The notes: a model not told the origin generated them from the sequence alone. A stretch of 9,068 bases of DNA from Flavobacteriales bacterium (GCA_030728235.1 JANRAA010000294.1:1-9068), one strand, 5' to 3'. Shown: positions 1 through 5,750, counted from the first letter of the stretch. Numbers and translations: made by a program.

Positions 1-136
1 CGGCGGCTGGATGTGACGATGGTAGCTGTCTGACGCTCGATGCGTGTGGCATTTGTGGCGGCAGCTCAATCGCTGGATGTACCGATGTGAACGCGTGTAA
101 CTTCAACCCGGCGGCTGGATGCGACGATGGCAGCTG
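1..136 (+). repeat. Two near-identical 28-bp copies inside the DDGSC units
   Basis: Bases 1-28 and 109-136 agree at 26 of 28 positions. The two differences are T/C changes at positions 14 and 23 of the unit, both silent third-codon changes. They encode the same AAGCDDGSC peptide core. The copies are 108 bases apart (36 codons, in frame), so they mark one period of a tandem protein repeat that probably continues upstream of the window. Confidence 0.8.
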
Positions 137-518
137 CACTTATCCAACTACTTATTATACCGATGCCGATGGCGATGGCTTTGGTGCTGCACCTGCTGTT
201 AGTTTGTGCGCTCCACAAGTTGGCTTTGTGCTCGACAATACCGATTGTGATGATACTTTAGACACCGTTTACCCTGGAGCCATGGGAACCGGTGAAGGCC
301 TCGACAACGATTGCAATGGTCTTGTGGAAGGCAATGAAGTCGCTCCATGTATAGGCGACTTTAACCAAGATGGATTCATCAACGTTGGCGATTTACTTGT
401 GTTGCTCGGTCAGTTTGGTTGTACTGAAAGTTGTCCAACCGACATGAACAACGATGGAGCAGTGAATGCTGGCGACATGTTGATATTCTTTGGTTTATTC
501 AACACTTCTTGTCCGTAA
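1..518 (+). CDS. Modular secreted Ca-binding protein, C-terminal part (5' end outside window)
   Basis: The frame is open from base 3 back to the window edge, so this is the last 171 residues of a longer protein. The GTG at 87 reads as an internal Val and is not a start. Modules in order: a Cys-rich 'GCDDGSC' unit, a 'CGICGG' linker and a second 'ACNFNPAAGCDDGSC' unit (to about base 146); a MopE-like metal-binding stretch (about 156-332) with DADGDGFG, NTDCDD, VYPGA and GLDNDCNG; then two EF-hand/dockerin-like loops of pattern DxNxDGxxNxxD at 357-392 and 441-476, each followed by a hydrophobic LLxLLGxF-type helix. The protein ends a few residues later (TSCP). Proteins of this build in marine Bacteroidota are large, exported and presumably cell-surface or adhesive; that role is inference. 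I see no T9SS 'Por secretion' tail. A hairpin terminator follows the stop. Module calls are firm; function is not known. Confidence 0.85.
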   Translation, partial: AAGCDDGSCLTLDACGICGGSSIAGCTDVNACNFNPAAGCDDGSCTYPTTYYTDADGDGFGAAPAVSLCAPQVGFVLDNTDCDDTLDTVYPGAMGTGEGLDNDCNGLVEGNEVAPCIGDFNQDGFINVGDLLVLLGQFGCTESCPTDMNNDGAVNAGDMLIFFGLFNTSCP

Positions 519-555
519 CCTTTACTGAACAAGAGCACAGTTTCTTTTAACTTTT

Positions 556-611
556 GAGATGTCCTGATATGCGTGTTCGAAAAGAACAAAGCGTATCAGG
601 ACATCTCTTTT
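556..611 (+). terminator. Strong intrinsic terminator of the first gene
   Basis: A 17-nt left arm (556-572) and right arm (591-607) are complementary with a single G-U position. The 18-nt loop contains a smaller nested stem (GTTC 575-578 with GAAC 584-587), and TTTT follows at 608-611. It lies 38 bases after the stop at 518, as expected for termination of the upstream secreted-protein gene. The U-tract is short but the stem is long. Confidence 0.8.
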
Positions 612-659
612 GTACGAAAATGCCTTTCTTTGAAAGAACCCTGCAAACTGATGACATCT

Positions 660-1001
660 ATGGCATATAGCGATTACCTCGCAGAACGCGTCCGCAACGC
701 CCTTTCAAAAGCAAACATCACCGCCGAAAAGAAAATGATGGGAGGGTTGATTTTTATGGTCAATGAAAAGATGTGTGTTGGGGTCGATAAAGACAAAACA
801 TCCAAACAAGACCGCTTGATGGTTCGTGTTGGAAAGGTACATTATGAAAACCTGCTCTTACGCGACGGTTGTCGCAGCATGGATTTTACGGGCAGAGAAA
901 TGAAAGGCTTTATCTTCGTTTACCCAGAAGGATTTGACTTGGAGGTCGATCTCGATTTCTGGATCGAGCAGGCTCTGGCCTTCAATGCCTCTGTCAAATA
1001 A
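660..1001 (+). CDS. TfoX/Sxy N-terminal-domain family protein (stand-alone)
   Basis: 113 residues. The whole chain matches the TfoX N-terminal domain family: start MAYSDYLAERVRNAL, then EKKMMGGLIFMVNEKMCVGV, LMVRVG, MDFTGREMKGFIFV and a C-terminal helix WIEQALAF. The family typically begins 'MAYDxxLAERVR', which is why I place the start at ATG 660. An ATG at 651 is the only close alternative, and the frame's upstream extension to 573 starts inside the terminator loop. The gammaproteobacterial TfoX/Sxy competence regulator has an additional C-terminal domain that is absent here. Single-domain homologues are common in bacteria and have no established function. It is cytosolic, with no signal peptide or membrane segment. 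No good promoter was found; a partial -7-like TTTCTTTG lies at 625-632. Family assignment is confident; function is not known. Confidence 0.88.
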   Translation: MAYSDYLAERVRNALSKANITAEKKMMGGLIFMVNEKMCVGVDKDKTSKQDRLMVRVGKVHYENLLLRDGCRSMDFTGREMKGFIFVYPEGFDLEVDLDFWIEQALAFNASVK

Positions 1002-1028
1002 TCACTTCTCGTGAAATAAAAGAAGTGA
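1002..1028 (-). terminator. Possible weak terminator between convergent genes
   Basis: An 8-bp inverted repeat (TCACTTCT 1002-1009 with AGAAGTGA 1021-1028) lies directly after the stop of the TfoX-like gene. Read on the minus strand, the stem is followed by TTATTT, so it could end transcripts of the convergent secreted-protein gene. Read on the plus strand there is no U-tract. It is 62 bases from the minus-strand stop, and AT-rich DNA makes such short repeats common. Confidence 0.3.
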
Positions 1029-1089
1029 ATAGAGTCGGCATAAGGTAAAACCTCACAACCCTATTTCACTTTCACATCATCGATTTGAT

Positions 1090-2067
1090 TTAGTCACAAG
1101 TGGTTCCAAAAACCCCTAAGAAAAGGAGCAAATCAGCTGCGTTTATAATCCCGTCTTCGGTAAGGTCGCCCATGCAAGCTGCTGCACAATCGAATTGGCA
1201 AGTAAGATCGTCTACTGTGGCTAGGGGGTTGAAGTTGGTGGCCAATGGATATGTACAACCCGGTACACCGCACGAAATCACCGAAATAGGAATAGAATAA
1301 AAATCGCTTGAAGACGCGTTGAAAGCTGTGAGTTCAGCCGAATAGTTCCCTGCTACCAAGTAACAAACTCCTGTAGGATTGGGTGACGCCGAACTCAATG
1401 TCTGTGCCCCCTCAAAAAACCAATCATACCCTGTCGGATTGCCCGATACCGCAGAAGTAAAATCAATGCACTGCCCTACACAAACGATGGGGTCAGAAGC
1501 AGTAAAAGAAGCTTCCACTCCAGGAAGTGAAACACCACAACACAGATCATCACTTGTGTTGAATGTTTGTCCACCCCAGCATTCATACTGCGTATGATAC
1601 GTGTGCAACGTACCTCCAAACTGGTTTAAGAAATACGCCACAACCTGATTGGCTGTGTTGCAACCTCCTTGGTTTCCTGCGCCACAACTGTAAGCGCATA
1701 TGATACTGGAATTGCCATTGGAATCTGGAAGCACCCCTGGTGGCGCGAACAACACCGAGGTGATTCCTGCTGGAACGCCTGCAATACTTGTTGTGTTTAC
1801 GCCTGAATTGCAGTTGTCGTTATTGCCCTGAAAACCCGCGTAAATAACCTGGGTAACATTGCCCGCAAACGGCCCAGTAATATTGATCTGGCAATCTTCA
1901 TACGTGCACACCCCGATCTTTAGGTTCGGAATATTTTCGTTGCAGTTGATATTGATGACACCACCATCGTAGTTGGCATATATCAAAACATTCCCATTGG
2001 CAGGATCACAAGATTGAGCATAGCTTACAACAGGCAGCGTGAGCAGGAGAAATAAGAACTTTCGCAT
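1090..2067 (-). CDS. Secreted Cys-rich PKD-domain protein with C-terminal EF-hand/dockerin-like tail
   Basis: 325 residues. Signal peptide at residues 1-17 (MRKFLFLLLTLPVVSYA, then QSC), so exported. Residues about 22-180 form a Cys- and Asn/Gly-rich region (LIYANYDGG..., IGVCTYE..., ITGPFAGNVTQVIYAGF, YHTQYECW, CC). I have a vague memory of similar N-terminal regions in flavobacterial proteins but know no family name. Residues 184-266 look like a PKD beta-sandwich (ASFTASDPIVCVGQCIDFTS, YDWFFEGA, AGNYSAELTAFN). A single DDGSC-type repeat follows (270-290: GCTYPLATNFNPLATVDDLTC with L-T in place of G-S), then one EF-hand loop (D301, T303, D305, N309, D312) with a LLLFLGVF helix and the end GTTCD. 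The mature chain has 20 Cys, an even number that suggests disulfides. Its tail matches that of the plus-strand protein ending at 518. It is probably an extracellular or surface protein; ligand unknown. Confidence 0.85.
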   Translation of the reverse strand: MRKFLFLLLTLPVVSYAQSCDPANGNVLIYANYDGGVININCNENIPNLKIGVCTYEDCQINITGPFAGNVTQVIYAGFQGNNDNCNSGVNTTSIAGVPAGITSVLFAPPGVLPDSNGNSSIICAYSCGAGNQGGCNTANQVVAYFLNQFGGTLHTYHTQYECWGGQTFNTSDDLCCGVSLPGVEASFTASDPIVCVGQCIDFTSAVSGNPTGYDWFFEGAQTLSSASPNPTGVCYLVAGNYSAELTAFNASSSDFYSIPISVISCGVPGCTYPLATNFNPLATVDDLTCQFDCAAACMGDLTEDGIINAADLLLFLGVFGTTCD

Positions 2068-2099
2068 CGGTAAAGGCTTTAATGCAAGATAAGAAAATT

Positions 2100-2132
2100 A
2101 GAATCTACTTAAATCATAGATCTGAATTCAAA
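2100..2132 (-). promoter_or_regulatory. Candidate promoter of the PKD-protein gene
   Basis: On the minus strand TTTG (2129-2132) is followed after 21 nt by TAGATTCT (2100-2107), a partial match to the Bacteroidota -7 box TAnnTTTG. It would place the transcription start around 2093-2096, roughly 27 bases before the ATG at 2067. The spacer is slightly long and the -7 box imperfect, so this is only a candidate. Confidence 0.25.
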
Positions 2133-2170
2133 CCAACCACTTTCGCACATGAACTGCCAAATTCGGACAC

Positions 2171-2205
2171 AAAAAAAGCGAGACCATTTGATCTCGCTTT
2201 TTTTT
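2171..2205 (-). terminator. Bidirectional-type intrinsic terminator downstream of tRNA-Glu
   Basis: A run of A (2171-2177) leads into GCGAGA (2178-2183), an 8-nt loop, TCTCGC (2192-2197) and eight T (2198-2205). It reads as an intrinsic terminator on either strand. The only nearby transcript entering it is the minus-strand tRNA-Glu RNA, whose 3' end is 13 bases away, so it probably ends that transcript and insulates the PKD-protein gene. Confidence 0.85.
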
Positions 2206-2217
2206 CATTCTGTTTAG

Positions 2218-2289
2218 TAGCCCGTAGGGGAATCGAACCCCTGCTACCAGGATGAAAACCTGGCGTCCTAACCCCTAGACGAACGGGCC
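2218..2289 (-). tRNA. tRNA-Glu (anticodon UUC)
   Basis: The minus strand folds into a full 72-nt cloverleaf. Acceptor stem GGCCCGT/ACGGGCT has a G-U first pair; the D stem is GTCT/GGAC (T13-G22 wobble at its inner end); anticodon stem CCAGG/CCTGG encloses loop TTTTCAT with anticodon TTC; the variable region is 4 nt; T stem AGGGG/CCCCT encloses TTCGATT; the discriminator is A. The 3' CCA is not encoded (the next bases are CTA), so it must be added by CCA-adding enzyme. The gene has its own consensus promoter upstream and a strong terminator downstream. It lies 60 bases after the stop of the uncharacterised gene on the same strand, so read-through from that operon is also possible. Confidence 0.97.
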
Positions 2290-2300
2290 TTAAAATTTCG

Positions 2301-2320
2301 GAGTGCAAATATATGCACTC
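2301..2320. repeat. 7-bp palindrome overlapping the tRNA-Glu -7 box
   Basis: GAGTGCA (2301-2307) and TGCACTC (2314-2320) are perfect inverted repeats with a 6-nt centre AATATA. It lies between the stop of the uncharacterised gene (2350) and the tRNA. It could be a weak terminator for that gene (the following minus-strand bases CGAAATTTT are not a clean U-tract), an operator, or a chance AT-rich structure. Confidence 0.5.
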
Positions 2321-2336
2321 TTTTCATATTTGCAAA
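2306..2336 (-). promoter_or_regulatory. Consensus Bacteroidota promoter of tRNA-Glu
   Basis: On the minus strand TTTG (2333-2336), a spacer of exactly 19 nt (2314-2332), then TATATTTG (2306-2313) match the Bacteroidota housekeeping promoter TTTG-N19-TAnnTTTG at every defined position. The predicted start lies about 10 bases upstream of the mature tRNA 5' end at 2289, a sensible short leader. The -33 box lies only 14 bases past the stop of the upstream gene. Confidence 0.8.
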
Positions 2337-2349
2337 AAAACAGCAAGAT

Positions 2350-3036
2350 TTAATCACCAATCTCGTCGTCGAAGCTGAACTTGAAGCCCAAGCGCTTGCC
2401 TGTAGCCATGCGTAAATGCATGTTTGCCGCCTCAATTTCTCCCAAAGTTACTTCCTGAACAGCCTGATACGGAGGCGTGTACAAGTCGAAGCCCAATGTG
2501 TAGATGATTGCCGACTCGACAATGCTCTTGAGTTGTTCTTTGGTGATGGTGGCATTCATGAAATCGTTGTACAAATAGCCCAATTGACGCTTTCCTTGCA
2601 CCATGAAGTGGTTGTCTTTGTTCACAAACAACCGTCCAATCATGTATCCAAAGTCGTTGTATCGCTGATACTTAAGCGAGTCTGCCAAGAAGTTGTAGAT
2701 ATTGATCACACCTACATACCCGTTCAATTCATTGTCGCGCAAATAGCTGCTCTGCCATACGCTGTGCGACTTATCGAACTGGAAAACGTTGGTGTGCATG
2801 TAGAAAACCAATACATCACCTGCAATCTTCACCTCTGCTTCGTATTCTCCTTTCTCTTTAAAGTAGAATTCAACACGGCTATCTGTTTCACCAAAGCGCT
2901 CTTTGATCTCGTCAACAACCTCTTTCAAGGTCACTTTCAAGTCTTCAAAAACAGATTTCGTGCATGCATAAACGTCTTGCTTTAACACAGAACGTTCTTT
3001 GATCATGTTTAAGATCAATTCTCTTGATTCATCCAT
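2350..3036 (-). CDS. Uncharacterised cytosolic protein, translationally coupled to proS
   Basis: 228 residues with no signal peptide, membrane segment or recognised catalytic motif. The first ~50 residues are charged and helical (RELILNMIKERSVLKQDVY, EVVDEIKERFGE). The core 55-160 looks like an alpha/beta fold with aromatic-rich blocks: VLVFYMHTNVFQFD (75-88), WQSSYLRDNELNGYVGVINIYNFL (94-117), YQRYNDFGYMIGRLFVN (123-139) and GKRQLGYLYNDF (148-159). Such dense aromatic and Asn/Asp blocks suggest a conserved family rather than a drifting ORF. I believe similar hypotheticals occur widely in Bacteroidota but cannot verify it. Its ATG follows the proS stop by a single base (TGA-T-ATG), so it is almost certainly in the proS operon and perhaps translated by re-initiation. 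No function is claimed. Confidence 0.85.
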   Translation of the reverse strand: MDESRELILNMIKERSVLKQDVYACTKSVFEDLKVTLKEVVDEIKERFGETDSRVEFYFKEKGEYEAEVKIAGDVLVFYMHTNVFQFDKSHSVWQSSYLRDNELNGYVGVINIYNFLADSLKYQRYNDFGYMIGRLFVNKDNHFMVQGKRQLGYLYNDFMNATITKEQLKSIVESAIIYTLGFDLYTPPYQAVQEVTLGEIEAANMHLRMATGKRLGFKFSFDDEIGD

Positions 3037-3037
3037 A

Positions 3038-4510
3038 TCAATAGGCTATTGCGAATAAAACACGCTGATGTGAAGGCGCTCCTGAATAAACACATTTCCC
3101 TTCTTCTTGTTCTGCATCGAGCGGAATGCAGCGTATCGTCGCTTTGGTTAGTTCTTTGATTTTATCTTCTGTTTCAGGTGTTCCATCCCAATGTGCTGAG
3201 ATAAATCCACCTTTGTTCTTCAAGGTAGATAAAAACTCATCCCAATTTTCAACTTTGGTGATGTTGGCTGAGCGGAAATCTTTCGCGCGATTGAAGAGGT
3301 TTTGCTGAATATCAACCATCAACTGCTCTACATGACTCACAACGTTATCGAGGGCAACAAGCTGCTTCTCTCCTGTATCGCGACGCACCACTTCAATGGT
3401 TTTGTTCTCCAAATCGCGTGGACCCATGGCCAAACGGACTGGTATTCCCTTCAACTCATACTCGGCAAACTTCCATCCTGAACGCTTCGAATCGTCGTCG
3501 TCGAATTTAACGCTGATGCCTTTCGACTTCAGCTCCCGCATGATACCCTGAGCAACATCTCCAATCTGCTCAAGTTGACTGTCGTCTTTGTAAATAGGTA
3601 CGATTACAACTTGCAATGGCGCCAATTTAGGTGGCACCACCAATCCTTTATCATCAGAGTGGGTCATGATAAGTGCTCCCATCAATCGCGTAGAAACACC
3701 CCAAGAAGTAGCCCATACATAATCCATGGTTCCTTCTTTGCTGGCAAATTTCACGTCGAACGCCTTCGCGAAGTTCTGACCCAAAAAGTGCGACGTACCG
3801 GCTTGAAGCGCCTTACCATCTTGCATCAAAGCCTCAATGCAATACGTATCTTCAGCTCCTGCGAATCGCTCATTGGCTGTTTTCACACCTTTGATTACTG
3901 GCATCGCCATCCATTCTTCAGCAAACTTCTCGTACACATCCAACATCATGCGTGCTTCTTGTATCGCTTCTGTTTTGGTGGAATGGGCCGTATGTCCTTC
4001 TTGCCACAAAAACTCTGAAGTTCGCAAAAACAATCGTGTACGCATTTCCCAACGAACAACATTCGCCCATTGGTTGATCAAAATCGGTAGGTCGCGGTAA
4101 CTCTGAATCCATCCTTTGTATGTGTTCCAAATGATGGTTTCTGAGGTCGGACGTACGATCAGTTCTTCTGACAGTTTCGCGTCTGGATCGACAATTATCT
4201 CACCTGTATTCTCATCTACCTTCAAACGGTAGTGCGTTACTACTGCACATTCTTTCGCAAATCCTTCCACGTGTGCCGCTTCACGACTCATATACGATTT
4301 CGGAATGAACAAAGGGAAATACGCATTCTGGTGTCCGGTCTCCTTAAAAAAACGGTCCAACACGTCGCGCATGTTCTCCCATATCGCATAGCCATAAGGC
4401 TTAATAACCATGCATCCTTTTACATCCGAGTGCTGAGCCAAATCTGCTTGCTCCACGATCTCGTTGTACCATTTCGAATAATCGGCCTCGCGGGTTGTTA
4501 AGTTCGCCAT
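3038..4510 (-). CDS. proS: Prolyl-tRNA synthetase, archaeal/eukaryal-type
   Basis: 490 residues. It joins proline to tRNA-Pro with ATP in the cytosol. This is the short class II form without the editing INS domain of the E. coli enzyme. Motif 1 region is at about 40-70 (GYAIWENMRDVLDRFF, FPLFIP); the proline/ATP loop is RPTSETIIW at 120-128; motif 2 is at 153-176 (RWEMRTRLFLRTSEFLWQEGHTAH); GTSHFLGQNFAKAFDVKF at 238-255 is active-site; motif 3 is GVSTRLMGALIMTHSD at 271-286. The anticodon-binding domain is about 298-400, and the family C-terminal domain ends in VLFAIAY. In that domain only two of the four Cys expected at the zinc site of zinc-binding relatives remain (C461, C473); the other two positions read W441 and S476. 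ATG 4510 gives the family's usual N-terminus. It leads an operon with the uncharacterised downstream gene. Confidence 0.97.
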   Translation of the reverse strand: MANLTTREADYSKWYNEIVEQADLAQHSDVKGCMVIKPYGYAIWENMRDVLDRFFKETGHQNAYFPLFIPKSYMSREAAHVEGFAKECAVVTHYRLKVDENTGEIIVDPDAKLSEELIVRPTSETIIWNTYKGWIQSYRDLPILINQWANVVRWEMRTRLFLRTSEFLWQEGHTAHSTKTEAIQEARMMLDVYEKFAEEWMAMPVIKGVKTANERFAGAEDTYCIEALMQDGKALQAGTSHFLGQNFAKAFDVKFASKEGTMDYVWATSWGVSTRLMGALIMTHSDDKGLVVPPKLAPLQVVIVPIYKDDSQLEQIGDVAQGIMRELKSKGISVKFDDDDSKRSGWKFAEYELKGIPVRLAMGPRDLENKTIEVVRRDTGEKQLVALDNVVSHVEQLMVDIQQNLFNRAKDFRSANITKVENWDEFLSTLKNKGGFISAHWDGTPETEDKIKELTKATIRCIPLDAEQEEGKCVYSGAPSHQRVLFAIAY

Positions 4511-4552
4511 CGCTGGTATAATTATTGAGGGTTTTTAACAGTTGCAAAGTAA

Positions 4553-4560
4553 CAAATTTA
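4553..4560 (-). promoter_or_regulatory. Candidate -7 element of proS
   Basis: The minus strand reads TAAATTTG, a full match to the Bacteroidota -7 box TAnnTTTG, 43 bases upstream of the proS ATG. No TTTG stands at the expected -33 position, where CAAA occurs instead, so the call rests on the -7 box alone. The 101-base divergent gap (4511-4611) must also hold the promoter of the lipoprotein gene. On the plus strand I see only weak matches: TACCTTGG at 4562-4569, and TTTG 4580-4583 with TAAATTTT 4599-4606 at a short 15-nt spacing. Confidence 0.4.
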
Positions 4561-4611
4561 TTACCTTGGTAGTTGTAGGTTTGTAACGATGCCGACCATA
4601 AATTTTGCATC

Positions 4612-5745
4612 ATGAAAAATTCAATTTATTTCGTCGCCTTATTCGGATTCTTCGGAGTCTTGTTAAGTGCTTGTCAAAGCGGACAAATGATGACGTCGTA
4701 TGAAAACGACGATCTTTATTATTCGCCGGGTGACGTTTACATTACCGATTATTACAATGCTCAAGCGAGCACTGAAAGCGAAACCATCGAAGACGGTCAG
4801 CAATCTGATGATTATTGGGACGAAGGTAGATCTTCCACCTATTCATCCGATCAAATGACGATCAATAATTACAACGCTCCATTTAGCTACAATCCTTACG
4901 GAGGATTCAACGGAAACAATGGATTCAATAACTTCAATGGATTCAACAACTTCAATGGTTGTATGCCCTACGGCAACTCGGGTTGGAACATGGGATTCTC
5001 AACGGGCTGGTCGTCTTTTGGAATGCCTTCAACCTACTTCGGGTTCAACTACAACTACCCGTTTGGGAACAATTACAACTACGGCTACAGCATGTTCAAT
5101 AGCTGGAACAACCCATATTGCAACAACATGTTTGGCTTTAATAACGGATGGAACAACCCTTGGAATAATTCGTGGAATAACCCTTGGAATAATCCGTGGA
5201 ACAACAACTTCTATCCTTTTGGGGGCTATGGTGGTTTCGGCAACAACATTTTCATAAACAACTTTTATGGTGATGTGAATGGGGTGAACATGCCGGTATA
5301 CGGACATCGTCCGCAAATGAGCAGTGGGTCTGTATACAACAGCACCTACACGGGTGGCACGCTTTACAATCCAGCGAATCGCCTGCAGATAGACTCTAAA
5401 ATTCCGGGAGGACAAATCGACAAACCTGCCTCTGAAGCTATTTCTCCGAGAGATTCGAAACGCCCACCTGCCAATCCGGCACCGGAAATTAAAACCGATA
5501 GGCAGAAAAACCGTGGTGGTGTTTGGGACTTCTTTGGAACTACCCCAGGGAACAACGGCAACAGCGGGAATCGCGACAACTCTCGCAATACGAATGGTGG
5601 CGGAGGCATTGACCGTACACCTACACCTCCAAGCAATGGTGGCGGACGTACACCTAACGGTGGGGGATCAAGTGGAGGAAGCCGCACAAACGGAGGTTCT
5701 GGCTCAGGTTCAGGTGGCGGCTCTGGACGTACACCTAGAAAATAA
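4612..5745 (+). CDS. Low-complexity lipoprotein rich in Asn, Gly, Trp, Tyr and Phe
   Basis: 377 residues. The lipoprotein signal has a hydrophobic stretch at 5-19 and lipobox L18-S-A-C21, which fixes both the start and lipid anchoring at Cys21. Q-S-G follows, so outer-membrane localisation is likely. Residues 30-85 are acidic and Tyr-rich (NDDLYYSPGDVYITDYYNA). Residues 88-225 are an Asn/Gly/aromatic-rich region with two tandem repeat blocks (FNNFNG type and WNNP type). Residues about 226-300 are a more ordinary Pro-containing segment, and 301-377 are a Gly/Ser/Asn-rich tail with three RTP motifs, ending RTPRK. I recognise no enzyme or named domain. The next gene, an OMPP1/FadL-type barrel, begins 5 bases after this stop, so the two are probably co-transcribed and may work together at the outer membrane (inference). 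The composition suggests an extended, surface-exposed or aggregation-prone chain. Function unknown. Confidence 0.85.
   Translation: MKNSIYFVALFGFFGVLLSACQSGQMMTSYENDDLYYSPGDVYITDYYNAQASTESETIEDGQQSDDYWDEGRSSTYSSDQMTINNYNAPFSYNPYGGFNGNNGFNNFNGFNNFNGCMPYGNSGWNMGFSTGWSSFGMPSTYFGFNYNYPFGNNYNYGYSMFNSWNNPYCNNMFGFNNGWNNPWNNSWNNPWNNPWNNNFYPFGGYGGFGNNIFINNFYGDVNGVNMPVYGHRPQMSSGSVYNSTYTGGTLYNPANRLQIDSKIPGGQIDKPASEAISPRDSKRPPANPAPEIKTDRQKNRGGVWDFFGTTPGNNGNSGNRDNSRNTNGGGGIDRTPTPPSNGGGRTPNGGGSSGGSRTNGGSGSGSGGGSGRTPRK
4903..4956 (+). repeat. Three 18-bp tandem units (GF-N-rich)
   Basis: Units start at 4903, 4921 and 4939. The second and third differ at one base; the first diverges in its centre (CGGAAA instead of AACTTC-like bases). 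Each encodes GFNxxxN-type hexapeptides (GFNGNN, GFNNFN, GFNNFN) within the lipoprotein. This is in-frame repeat expansion, not a mobile element. Confidence 0.85.
5149..5208 (+). repeat. Five 12-bp tandem units encoding W-N-N-P/S
   Basis: Units at 5149, 5161, 5173, 5185 and 5197 all start TGGAA and encode WNNP, WNNS, WNNP, WNNP and WNNN. The third-and-later bases alternate (AACCCT, AATTCG, AACCCT, AATCCG), which points to duplication of a 24-bp double unit. Confidence 0.85.
5614..5737 (+). repeat. Dispersed 10-mer CGTACACCTA, three exact copies
   Basis: CGTACACCTA occurs at 5614-5623, 5647-5656 and 5728-5737, each time encoding the Arg-Thr-Pro motif of the Gly/Ser-rich tail of the lipoprotein. 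Identical codon choice in all three suggests recent duplication of a tail unit with drift of the Gly/Ser spacer between copies. Confidence 0.7.
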
Positions 5746-5750
5746 CGCTC

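Noticed and set aside
660..1001. Reading the TfoX-like gene as a competence regulator
   Set aside because: Only the N-terminal domain is present, and no competence genes or CRP-S-like sites are visible, so the competence role is not transferable.
1..2067. A mobile or horizontally acquired island around the two modular surface proteins
   Set aside because: No transposase, integrase, direct repeats or attachment-site duplication is visible. The nearby tRNA-Glu is intact, and I see no partial tRNA copy in the window.
2114..2308. A 64-aa minus-strand open frame across the tRNA-Glu region
   Set aside because: It runs through the tRNA cloverleaf and the terminator; the peptide is simply the translated tRNA and hairpin.
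2416..4501. Several plus-strand open frames of 60-189 aa opposite proS and the downstream gene
   Set aside because: Shadows of well-supported minus-strand coding regions; no family motifs or plausible starts.
4562..4606. Plus-strand promoter for the lipoprotein gene
   Set aside because: Only partial matches with wrong spacing (17 or 15 nt) to the TTTG-N19-TAnnTTTG pattern, so not listed as a feature.
4903..5208. Possible CRISPR-like array from the regular short repeats
   Set aside because: Units are 12 and 18 bp, contiguous without spacers, in frame and encode protein repeats; no cas genes are present.
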